64,000 nt of DNA from positions 190,001 through 254,000 of the forward strand of contig JAPDFW010000054.1 in NCBI GenBank assembly GCA_028826165.1. The letters run 5' to 3'. A model generated the notes under the pieces. The model was not told the DNA's origin. It saw only the letters and a program-made list of their open reading frames with translations, and ran no database searches. A program made the translations under genes and the position numbers. Source of the DNA: Anaeramoeba ignava. Its lineage: Eukaryota > Metamonada > Anaeramoebidae. Positions 24,501 to 34,931 of this stretch are shown one piece after another; position 1 is the stretch's first letter, and each line of letters starts with the position of its first letter.

Positions 24501-26482
24501 ACGCATTGGGAAAAACATTAAGATTAATAATCAAAGAGAAAACATCAAAAGAATTTCTTCAAACAGTTGAAGAAACACTATCCAAATTACGCGAACAAAC
24601 CGAAAATGATGGACTAAGTGAAATCCAAAATGAATTCCAAAGTGACAATGAATTCCAAGCTGATGACTTTAAAGAAAATTCCGGAGATGAGAAACCAAAA
24701 CAAAAACAAAAACAAACAATAACAAACGACTTGTCGTTGTTTAGAGACTCAAAAGAAAAGGCTGTACCGCTTATTGGAGACTATTTTTCAATCAATGATA
24801 TCGAGTTTTTAATTATTGCTTTAAATCCTCAAAATTGCCAAAAATTCGCCGATAAATTATCTCAATCATTATTTGAATTTTTGGAGCAATTTGGACTTGT
24901 TCTCCCATTTTTGAAGTTTCTTCTTTCGCAAGAAGTGCTAAGATCAAACGATCCAAATCAAATTTTTGTGGAAAAAAATTTTTCAGTTAAAATCCTTTCA
25001 ATGTTCTCAAGTTTGTATGGCAAAAAATATTTAAAAGACACATTGTTTTCACCGATAAACGAACTTTGCTCAAGTCAATTATCGTTTGAGATTGACCAGG
25101 AAATTGAAGCAAATGAAACCAATCTTGAGCAAAATGTTGTTAACACTCGCAAGTATTATGATAAAATAACAGACGCAATATTCATTTCATTGAAAAAAAT
25201 ACCGCCATCGTTTTCCCACATCTCTTCTCATATTTATCGGGAAATTCACCAGAAATTTTCTGATGAATCCATCTCTCTAAATGCTGTTAATGCTTTTATT
25301 ATCAAGAATTTTTTTATTCCAGCAATTCTTTCCCCTTACAAAATGAATGTTGTTGATGTTGATTTAAGTGAAAAAGCTTGTAGAGGATTGGAAATACTTG
25401 GGAAAATCATTTCCAATTTATTTGAGGGGAAATTATTTGAAAGTGAACTGAAAGGCCTGAGTATTTTTAATGAAGATATTGAAGCCAATTTAAAAAATCG
25501 AAAAAAATTTCTTGAAACTTTATCTGTTAGTTTTATCAATTATTCACAAAAAAAAAATTTTACAAAAACATGAAATTATTAAAATTATTCACAAAAAAAA
25601 TACAAAAACATGAAATTATTAAAATTTATTTAATTTTTTTATATATAATAGAGTCAAACAAATATAGAAATCTCAGAACTTTATAAACCATACTCAAATA
25701 TTTACCAACTCAAGCATGATGAACCAATCACATCTACATATGTTCATACCCTTTTTGAGCCAATAATCAAAACAACAAAAACAAATCAAGCACAAATTGT
25801 TTCCGATTGCGTTTCGGGAATCCAGAGTTATTTGCCCAAAATAGCCAATGATTTCCACAGTTCTGATGGGATTTATCGACTGAACAGACACAAAGAAAGC
25901 CTGTCAAATTTCCAGCAAGAAATCACTGAAATTTTATCAAATTTTTCGTTGCTTGATAACGCTGTTTTCGATATTGAACAAGCTTTAGTTCAGAAATTTG
26001 GAGCACGTTCAAAAACATCAAAACAAGTTAGATTTACAAGCGATGTTGTCAATGAAGACAAAATAAATCAGCCACAAAAAGCACAAAATGTCGAAGAAAA
26101 AAAACCCGAAAAAATGTCATTCAATGAACAAAATGAAAAAAGATTTGAACTTTGGGAAAAAATGTCACAAGTTAAACCTAAAAAGGAAAGTTTCATGCGA
26201 ATGAGAAGTACTAATTTGAAAAAAAGAAAGCGTTTTGTTGTCATGAAGAGAAATATGATTGCTTTATTTGATGATAAATCAGCTGATCGACAAAAACCTG
26301 TTGATGTTATTTTGATTAACTCTTCAATTTCCGTTACTGAAGTTTCAAAGAAATTCTCAAAACAAATGAAATTTATTATTCTTGAAACTATTCCTAAAAA
26401 GAATGATATTCATTTTACTTGTGATGGAAATGAATTCCAAGATTGGATTTCCTTAATCAAAGAAGCTCAAAAATTACTTTAA
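21505..26482 (+). CDS. CH - RasGAP-like - PH domain protein
   Basis: Seven exons: 21505-21693, 21764-21931, 23365-23745, 23816-24161, 24246-24379, 24467-25525 and 25652-26482 (1035 residues). Residues 25-150 form a calponin-homology domain (ILKRWVNSNL...ISNFSSDFQ|DGTILLKLL), normally actin-binding. Residues 540-720 are RasGAP-like (SLYGKKYLKDTL, IPAILSP). The C-terminal 110 residues look like a PH domain ending in FQDWISLIKEAQKLL. CH plus GAP recalls IQGAP, but no IQ motif or RGCT domain is seen and the PH domain is unusual for IQGAP. The catalytic arginines appear absent, so a scaffold role downstream of a Ras/Rho GTPase is likelier than GTPase activation. Donors for introns 4 and 6 are the least certain. 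Confidence 0.75.
21932..23364 (+). repeat. RasGAP intron 2 filled with TTTATTAA units
   Basis: A 1433-nt intron of TTTATTAATTTA/TTTATTAAA units with almost no G or C. The donor AAT|GTATTC and acceptor TTTAG|GGAAAT join DILN-GNETQITQL, the conserved second half of the CH domain. Confidence 0.85.
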
Positions 26483-26929
26483 CTTTTTTTTTTTTAAAAC
26501 AAAATTAAAAGCGAAAAAAAAAATTTTTTTATTCTTCTTTTCTCTTCAAGATCTCTTTTAAAAACAAATTAAAATTAAATTAAAATTCATTTATAAAATT
26601 AAAATTAAAATTAAAATTAAAATTAAAATTAAAATTAAAATTAAAATTTTAAAATTTAAATTAAAATTAAAAGGTGAACATTTTATAATTCTGATCAAAA
26701 TAAATGAGAAAAAATTAAGAAATAAAAAAACAAAAAATTTTTTTTCTCTTTTTTTCTTTTTAATTTTTTTTTTTATTTTTTTTTTTCTTCTTCTTTTTTA
26801 CAACATAAGTTTATTTTTTTATTATTTAATTTATTATTCATTTTTTATTTCAAATTAAAATAATAAAATAATAAAATAAAAATAAAAAAATCATCAAAAA
26901 AATAATTAAAATAAAATTTATTAAATAAA
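26483..26929. other. Intergenic spacer, RasGAP to OsmC genes
   Basis: An AT-rich spacer with an AAAATT array at about 26574-26655 and mixed poly-A/poly-T. No coding signal or RNA gene is seen. Confidence 0.5.
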
Positions 26930-29900
26930 ATGCAACTAAAATTAAATAATGTTAATAAAGCAGCTCTTCTTCGTAAAATAGAAGAAGTTAAAGAAAAACC
27001 TCAAAAATCTTTAATGCAAACAAATCTAACATTTACTTTTAATCCTAGAGCCAAATTACCAATTTCAGCAAGTAATTTATTTATTTAATAAATAATTTTA
27101 AATTTTTTTTAAATAATTTTTTTTTTTGCTTTTATTATTTATAATTTATTTATTTTTTTCTTAATTTTGTTTTGTTTTGAATTATCAATTTTTCCCTTTT
27201 ATTTTTTTTCTATTTACATTCCTCTTTAAATTTACTTTAAAGATCAATTTATTATCAAATTTTTTTCTTATTTTAATTTAATACCAAATTTTTAATTTTT
27301 ATTTTTAATTTTAATTTTAAATTTTATTTTAATTAGAGGTTTATTTTGAAAATGGTTCTTGTCATATTCCTGTTGATATTCCTCAAATTCTTGGTGGAAA
27401 AGAAAGAGCTCCTTATCCTATTGATATTTGCAATTATGCGTTTGTTATATTTTTTATTTTTTTAACAACAACAAAAAAACTAATTTTAAATTATTCTTTA
27501 TTTTTTTTAATTTTGATCTAAAAGTCTTGCTGCAATGCATATGAAGTAAATATAAATCTAAATCTAAATCTAAATCTAAATCTAAATCTAAATCTAAATC
27601 TAAATCTAAATCTAAATCTAAATCTAAATCTAAATCTAAATCTAAATCTAAATCTAAATCTAAATCTAAATCTAAATCTAAATCTAAATCTAAATATAAA
27701 TATAAATATAAATATAAATATAAATCTAAATATAAATATAAATATAAATATAAATATAAATATAAATATAAATATAAATATAAATATAAATATAAATATA
27801 AATATAAATATAAATATAAATCTAAATATAAATCTAAATATAAATATAAATATAAATCTAAATATAAATATAAATATAAATATAAATATAAATATAAATA
27901 TAAATCTAAATATAAATATAAATATAAATATAAATATAAATATAAATCATAAATATAAATATAAATATAAATATATAAATATAAATATAAATATAAATAT
28001 AAATATAAATATAAATATAAATATAAATATAAATATAAATATAAATATAAATATAAATATAAATATAAATATAAATATAAATATAAATATAAATATAAAT
28101 ATAAAATATATAAAATATAAATATAAATATAAATATAAATATAAATATAAATATAAATATAAATATAAATATAAATATAAATATAAATATAAATATAAAT
28201 ATAAATATAAATATAAATATAAATATAAATATAAATATAAAATATAAATATAAATATAAATATAAATCCAAATATAAATCTAAAATAAATATAAATATAA
28301 ATATAAATATAAATAAAATATAAATATAAATATAAATATAAATATAAATATAAATATAAATCTAAATATAAATATAAATCTAAATATAAATATAAAATAT
28401 AAATATAAATATAAATATAAATATAAAAATATAAATATAAAATATAAATATAAATATAAATATAAATATAAATCTAAATATAAAATATAAAATATAAATA
28501 ATCATAAATATATAAATATAAATATAAATATAAAATAACATAAATATAAAATAAATAAAATATAATTAAATATAAAAATATAAATATAAATATAAATATA
28601 AATATAAAAATATAAATAAAAATAAATAATATAAATATAATATATAAAAATATAAATATAAATATAAATATAAATATAAATATAAAATATAAAATATAAA
28701 TATAAATATAAATATAAATATAAATATAAACCAAATATAAATATAAATATAAATATAAATATAAAATAAAATCTAAATATAAAATAAAAATATAAAATAA
28801 ATATAAATATATAAATATAAATATAAAATATAAATATAAATATAAATATAAATCCAAATATAAAAATATAAATATAAAATATAAATAAAAATAAATAAAT
28901 ATAAAAATATATAAAAATAAATATAAATATAAATATAAATATAAAAATAAATATAAATACAAAAATATAAATATAAAATATATAAATATAAAATAAATAA
29001 AAATATAAATAAAATATGTAATATAAAATAAAAATAATAAATATAAATAAATATAAATATAAATCTAAATATAAAATATAAATATAAAATATAAATATAA
29101 ATATAAATATAAATATAAATATAAATCTAAATATAAAATATAAAATATAAATAAAATATAAATATAAATATAAATATAAAATATAAATATAAATATAAAT
29201 ATAAAATATAAATATAAATATAAATATAAATATAAATATAAATCTAAATATAAATATAAATATAAATATAAATCTAAATATAAATAAATATAAATATAAA
29301 TATAAATCTAAATATAAATATAAATATAAAATATAAATATAAATATAAATAAATATAAATATAAATATAAATATAAATATAAATATAAATATAAATATAA
29401 ATATAAATATAAATATAAATATAAATATAAATATAAATATAAATATAAATATAAATATAAATATAAATTAAATATAAATATAAATATAAATATAAATATA
29501 AATATAAATATAAATATAAATATAAATCTTATAAATATAAATATAAATATAAATATAAATATAAATATAAATATAAATATAAATCTAAATCTAAATATAA
29601 ATATAAATATAATTCAAATATAAATATAAATATAAATATAAATATAAATATAAATATAATTATAAATATAAATATAAATATAAATATAAATATAAATATA
29701 AATATAAATATAAATATAAATCTAAATCTAAATATAAATATAAATATAAAAATATATAAATATAAATATAAATATAAATATAAATATAAATATAAATATA
29801 AATATAAATATAAATCTAAATCTAAATCTAAATCTAAATCTAAATCTAAATATAAATATAAATCTAAATATAAATATAAATCTAAATAAAAATATAAATA

Positions 29901-30896
29901 TAAATATAAATATAAATATAAATATAAATATAAATCTAAATATAAATATAAATATAAATATAAATATAAATATAAATCTAAATTAAATATAAATATAAAT
30001 CTAATTTCAAAAATAAAAGAACCTTTGTGAATCTTTGCACATTTTATAACATCACGTTAGAAAAAGCTAAAATACGCAGTTATTTACATTTTGATTATGG
30101 TAAATTATATGGAGAAAAAGCAGACAAATCAACAACAACAAAATTTGGGTTCATTTTATCAGTATTTACAAAAGAACCAAAAGAAAAAATAGAAAAAATA
30201 CATGAACTAACAAAACAATGTTCACCAGCAATATATTTAGCACAAAACAAAATTGAAATTGAGACAGAAACATTAATAACACCAAATAGCAAAGCAGAAA
30301 TCAAACCCAAAAAACATCCACTTAACGGAATTGATCTTGAAAAAGTAGAAAATTTCAAAGAAAAATCAAACGAATCAAAAGATAAAATTTGGCCAACAAT
30401 TTTAGAAGGAGAATGGGATTGTGAGGGCAAAACAGGACATCAATTTTCAGCAAGACTTTTTTATGGAAATGGAAAATATACTGATTTGTTTGCTGATGAA
30501 CGATCTTTTCTTGGAGGCGAATCTAATGCACCAAGTCCTGTTCAATATTTTTTGAGTTCAGTTAGTTCATGTATTTTAGTTCACTTTATTCTTCTTTGCA
30601 CTCAAAAAAAAATCCCAATTAAAACCCTTTTACTTGAAACTCAAATCGATAAAGAATTTGCTGCTGAATTTGGTTTAGAAGCAATTCCTGTTATTCGCAA
30701 TTTATCTTTCCATTTTGAAATTGATATTGATCAAGACCAATCTGTTTGTGATGAATTAGTTCGTGAATCTTTATTAAGATGTCCTCCAGTAAATATGATT
30801 GTGTTTAGTTGTTCAACTGAAAATGAGATTATGGTTAATCAATCTTTTCCTCAAACTTTTTCTTTTGAAAAAGACAAGAAATGTTCTATGATGTAA
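26930..30896 (+). CDS. Tandem OsmC-domain protein with C-terminal CaaX box
   Basis: Four exons, 26930-27071, 27337-27439, 27525-27545 (21 nt) and 30020-30896, give 380 residues. OsmC/Ohr proteins reduce organic hydroperoxides with a peroxidatic Cys (in LAAC) and a second Cys (in CPV). Domain 1 (about residues 10-145) has [24 protein letters not shown] and QCSPAIYL, so the first Cys is Met. Domain 2 (about 215-370) has [22 protein letters not shown] and RCPPVNM, so both Cys are kept. The protein ends KDKKCSMM, a CaaX motif after basic residues. OsmC is mainly prokaryotic, so ancient lateral transfer is likely, with introns gained later. The splice joins keep both domain motifs whole. Confidence 0.8.
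27546..30019 (+). repeat. OsmC-gene intron 3 filled with AAATCT/AAATAT hexamers
   Basis: A 2474-nt intron. It starts with about 20 units of AAATCT, then becomes AAATAT with interspersed AAATCT and slippage variants. There is essentially no G apart from one ATGTAA near 29015. The donor ATGAA|GTAAAT and acceptor AAAAG|AACC keep the frame. Confidence 0.8.
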
Positions 30897-32351
30897 AACC
30901 TCTTTTTTTTTTAAAAAAAGGTTTCATTTTTTTCTTCTTCTGTTGTTTTTGAAAAATTTCTTTTTAAAAAAAATATAATTGAAATAAAAATTCAAGCAAA
31001 TCAAACTTATTAATTAAACTTATTAATTAAATTTATTAATTAAATTTGGATTGAATTTATTGATTAAATTTGGATTAAATTTGGATTAAATTTGGATTAA
31101 ATTTATTAATTAAATTTGGATTAAATTTGGATTAAATTTATTAATTAAATTTGGATTAAATTTATTAATTAAATTTGGATTAAATTTATTAATTAAATTT
31201 GGATTAAATTTATTTATTAAATTTATTAATTAAATTTATAGATTAAATTTATTTATTAAATTTGGATTGAATTTATTAATTAAATTTAGATTAAATTTGG
31301 ATTAAATTTATTAATTAAATTTATTAATTAAATTTATTAATTAAATTTGGATTAAATTTATAGATTAAATTTATTAATTAAATTTGGATTAAATTTGGAT
31401 TAAATTTATTAATTAAATTTGGATTGAATTTATTTATTAAATTTATTTATTAAATTTGGATTAAATTTAGATTAAATTTATTAATTAAATTTGGATTAAA
31501 TTTGGATTAAATTTATTTATTAAATTTATTAATTAAATTTGGATTGAATTTATTAATTAAATTTAGATTAAATTTATTAATTAAATTTAGATTAAATTTG
31601 GATTAAATTTATTAATTAAATTTATTGATTGAATTTGGATTAAATTTGGATTAAATTTGGATTGAATTTATTAATTAAATTTATTAATTAAATTTGGATT
31701 AAATTTGGATTGAATTTATTTATTAAATTTATTAATTAAATTTAGATTGAATTTATTAATTGAATTTAATTAATAAATTTATTTATTAAATTTATTAATT
31801 AAATTTATTAATTAAATTTATTAATTAAATTTATTAATTAAATTTGGATTAAATTTATTAATTAAATTTAGATTGAATTTATTAATTAAATTTGGATTGA
31901 ATTTGGATTAAATTTATTAATTAAATTTGGATTAAATTTATTAATTAAATTTGGATTGAATTTATTAATTAAATTTAGATTAAATTTATTAATTAAATTT
32001 ATTAATTAAATTTGGATTAAATTTATTGATTGAATTTGGACTAAATTTATTAATTAAATTTGGATTAAATTTATTAATTAAATTTGGATTAAATTTGGAT
32101 TGAATTTATTAATTAAATTTGGATTAAATTTGGATTGAATTTATTAATTAAATTTGGATTAAATTTAGATTAAATTTATTTATTAAATTTGGATTAAATT
32201 TATTTATTAAATTTGGATTGAATTTATTTATTAAATTTAAATGAAAGAAAAAAAAAAAAGAGAAAAATTTTTTTTTTTTAATTGAAAATTTTTTTTTGAA
32301 TTTTTTGCTTTTTCATTTTTTTTTCATCTTGATTAATTTTATCAATAAAAA
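30897..32351. repeat. Repeat array of AAATTTATTAATT / AAATTTGGATT units
   Basis: From about 31000 to 32240 the spacer is an irregular mixture of two unit types, AAATTTATTAATT and AAATTTGGATT(A/G). I see no open coding sequence. The last 110 bp are poly-A/T and form the upstream region of the metallo-hydrolase. Confidence 0.75.
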
Positions 32352-32981
32352 ATGAAACTCAAGTGGCTTGGACACGCATCATTCAAAATTAAAACAGATG
32401 AAAACGTGATTTATATTGATCCATTTGCAGGAGACGATTACAATGAAAAAGCAAATCTTATCCTTGTTTCACATGATCATTTTGACCATTCTGATGCAAA
32501 AAAAATTGAACAAATTAGAACAGATTCAACAACAATTTTGACAACTAGCAAACAAGCTGAAGTTTTAAAAGGAGAAGAAATGAAAATTGGAGCAACTGTC
32601 AAAGTCGGAAACGATGTCATTTCTGCAATTCCAGCTTATAACATTGAAAAGCAATTTCATCCAAAAGAATCGGGATTTTTAGGTTTCATTGTCACTTCTA
32701 ATGGGAAATCTATTTATCATGCAGCTGACACTGACCACATTCCTGAAATGAAAGGTTTAAAACCGACAGTGGCACTTCTTCCTATTGGTGGCAAATACAC
32801 TATGGATCCTAAAGAGGCTTTTGCAGCTGTCAAAGACATTCAACCTGAAATTGTTATTCCAATGCATTATGGAAATATTATTGGCAATTCAGATGATGCT
32901 AACAATTTTAAAGAATTAGTGGAAAATTCAACTGAAATCAAAGTGATCATTTTAAAAGAGGGGGATGAAATTGACATTTAA
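32352..32981 (+). CDS. UlaG/UPF0173-like metallo-beta-lactamase-fold hydrolase
   Basis: A 209-residue intronless protein. It has the start MKLKWLGHASFKI, the IDPF loop, the metal motif SHDHFDH (HxHxDH, about residues 39-45), AADTDH as a likely later ligand region, and PMHYG near the C-terminus. This is the layout of bacterial and archaeal UPF0173/UlaG-type metal-dependent hydrolases, whose full length is about 210-230 residues. The substrate is unknown. No signal or targeting peptide is seen, so it is probably cytosolic. With no introns and prokaryote-like homology it is a good lateral-transfer candidate. Base composition and codons are adapted to the host, which argues against recent contamination. 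Confidence 0.88.
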   Translation: MKLKWLGHASFKIKTDENVIYIDPFAGDDYNEKANLILVSHDHFDHSDAKKIEQIRTDSTTILTTSKQAEVLKGEEMKIGATVKVGNDVISAIPAYNIEKQFHPKESGFLGFIVTSNGKSIYHAADTDHIPEMKGLKPTVALLPIGGKYTMDPKEAFAAVKDIQPEIVIPMHYGNIIGNSDDANNFKELVENSTEIKVIILKEGDEIDI

Positions 32982-33059
32982 TTTCCCTTTTTCTTTTCTT
33001 TCATTTTCTTTCATTTTCTTTCATTTCATTTTTTTTTGCTTTTTTTTTGCTTTTTGAAA

Positions 33060-33190
33060 AACAAAAACAACAACAAAAACAAAAACAAAAACAACAACAA
33101 AAACAACAACAAAAACAAAAACAAAAACAAAAACAAAAACAATTCAATTCAATTCAATAAAATTCAATTCAATTCAATTCAATAAAATTC
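33060..33190. repeat. ACAAAA array followed by AATTC array
   Basis: 33060-33141 consists of ACAAAA/ACAACA units. It is followed by AATTC pentamers to about 33190. The region is downstream of the hydrolase stop. Confidence 0.8.
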
Positions 33191-33229
33191 CAAATCAAAA
33201 CAAATTCATTTTAATTCCTATTTTAAATG

Positions 33230-34615
33230 AGAAATTTTTTTTTAATTTTTTGACATTATTTTTGATTTATTGTTTTATTTTTGACTTATTGTTTTATTTT
33301 AAAAGATATTACTTATAAATTTAATTTAAATTTTATTTATTTTTATTTAGGAAATTTAATTAAATTTTTTGACATAATTTAAATTAAAATTTTTTATTTT
33401 TATATTTAAAGATCTTAATTATTAATTATTTTTGATTTATTGTTTTATTTTATTTTGATTCTATTTTTTATTTTAAAAGATATTACTTATAAAATTTATT
33501 TAAATTTAATTTGATTTTATTTAGGAAATTTAATTAAATTTTTTGACATAATTTAAATTTAAATTTTTTATTTTTATATTTAAAGATCTTAATTAATTAT
33601 TTTTGATTTATTATTTTGTTTTATTTTGATTCTAATTTTTATTTTAAAAGATATTAATTATAAATTTAAGGTAAATTTTATTTAAATTTATTTAGGAAAT
33701 TTAATTAAATTTTTAACATAATTTTAATTTAAATTTTTATTTTTATATTTAAAGATCTTAATTATTTTGATTTATTGTTTTGCTTTATTTTGATTTATTA
33801 TTTTAAATTTATTTTATTTTATTTAGGAAATTTAATTAAATTTTTGACATAATTTAAATTTAAATTTTTATTTTTAATATTTAAAGATCTTAATTATTAA
33901 TTATTTTGATTTATTGTTTTGTTTTATTTTGATTCTAATTTTTATTTTTGAAAGATATTAATTATAAAATTTAAATTAAATTTATTTGATTTTATTTAGG
34001 AAATTTAATTAAATTTTTTGACATAATTTAAATTTAAATTTTTTTTTTAATATTTAAAGATCTTAATTATTGATTATTTTGATTTATTGTTTTGCTTTAT
34101 TTTGATTCTAATTTTTATTTTGAAAGATATTAATTATAAATTTAATTTAAATTTTATTTAATTTTATTTAGGAAATTTAATTAAATTTTTTGACATAATT
34201 TAAATTTAAATTTTTTTTTTAATATTTAAAGATCTTAATTATTGATTATTTTGATTTATTATTTTGCTTTATTTTGATTCTAATTTTTATTTTAAAAGAT
34301 ATTAATTATAAATTTTATTTAATTTTTATTTAATTTTATTTAGGAAATTTAATTAAATTTTTTGGCATAATTTAAATTTAAATTTTTATTTTTAATATTT
34401 AAAGATCTTAATTATTGATTATTTTGATTTATTGTTTTGTTTTATTTTTGACTTATTGTTTTATTTTAAAAGATATTAATTATAAATTAAATTTAAATTT
34501 TATTTGATTTTATTTAGTAAATTTAATTAAATTTTTTGACATAATTCAATTTTAAATTATTTATTTTTAATATTTAAAGATCTTAATTATTAATTATTTT
34601 GATTTATTATTTTAT
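33230..34615. repeat. Satellite-like tandem repeat, about 173-bp period, 8 units
   Basis: The core TATTTAAAGATCTTAATTA recurs near 33408, 33582, 33752, 33883, 34056, 34229, 34401 and 34576. Spacing is 170-175 bp except one shortened unit of about 131 bp. Each unit also carries AAAAGATATTA, TTTAGGAAATTTAATTAAATTTTTTGACATAA-type and GATTTATTGTTTTG segments. There is no coding potential. Confidence 0.85.
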
Positions 34616-34683
34616 TATTGAATTTGTTATTGAATTTGTTTTTGTTATTGATTTTTTTGTTGATTTTTATTTTGTTACTTATA

Positions 34684-34689
34684 CACGTG
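34684..34689. promoter_or_regulatory. CACGTG palindrome upstream of the thioredoxin gene
   Basis: An isolated CACGTG (within ACACGTGT) lies in otherwise featureless AT-rich DNA, about 240 bp before the thioredoxin ATG. It matches the classic bHLH/bZIP E-box/G-box. Function is conjecture from composition and position. Confidence 0.25.
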
Positions 34690-34931
34690 TAATACAGTTA
34701 ATTTTAATCCCTCTTTTTATTTTTAATTATTTTTTTCTTTTTATTTTTATTTTTAATTAAAAAAAATTTTTTTTTTTTTTTCCAAGTATTTAAGAAAATT
34801 TTTTTTTTATTTTTTTTCTTTTTCATTTTTATTTTTTTTAAATTTAAAAAAAAAAAAATAATAATTTAGATTTTATTTTTTTTCTTTCCAAAAAAAAAAA
34901 CAATAAACAAATTATAATTAAAAACAAAAAA

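Noticed and set aside
27906-28962. Tyr-Ile-Phe repeat open frames on the minus strand
   Set aside because: Pure translation of the AAATAT intron array; no start context, homology or codon variation.
26483-34931. tRNA or other structured RNA genes in the long spacers
   Set aside because: I looked for cloverleaf-type GC stems and B-box-like GTTC motifs and saw none; the spacers are simple repeats.
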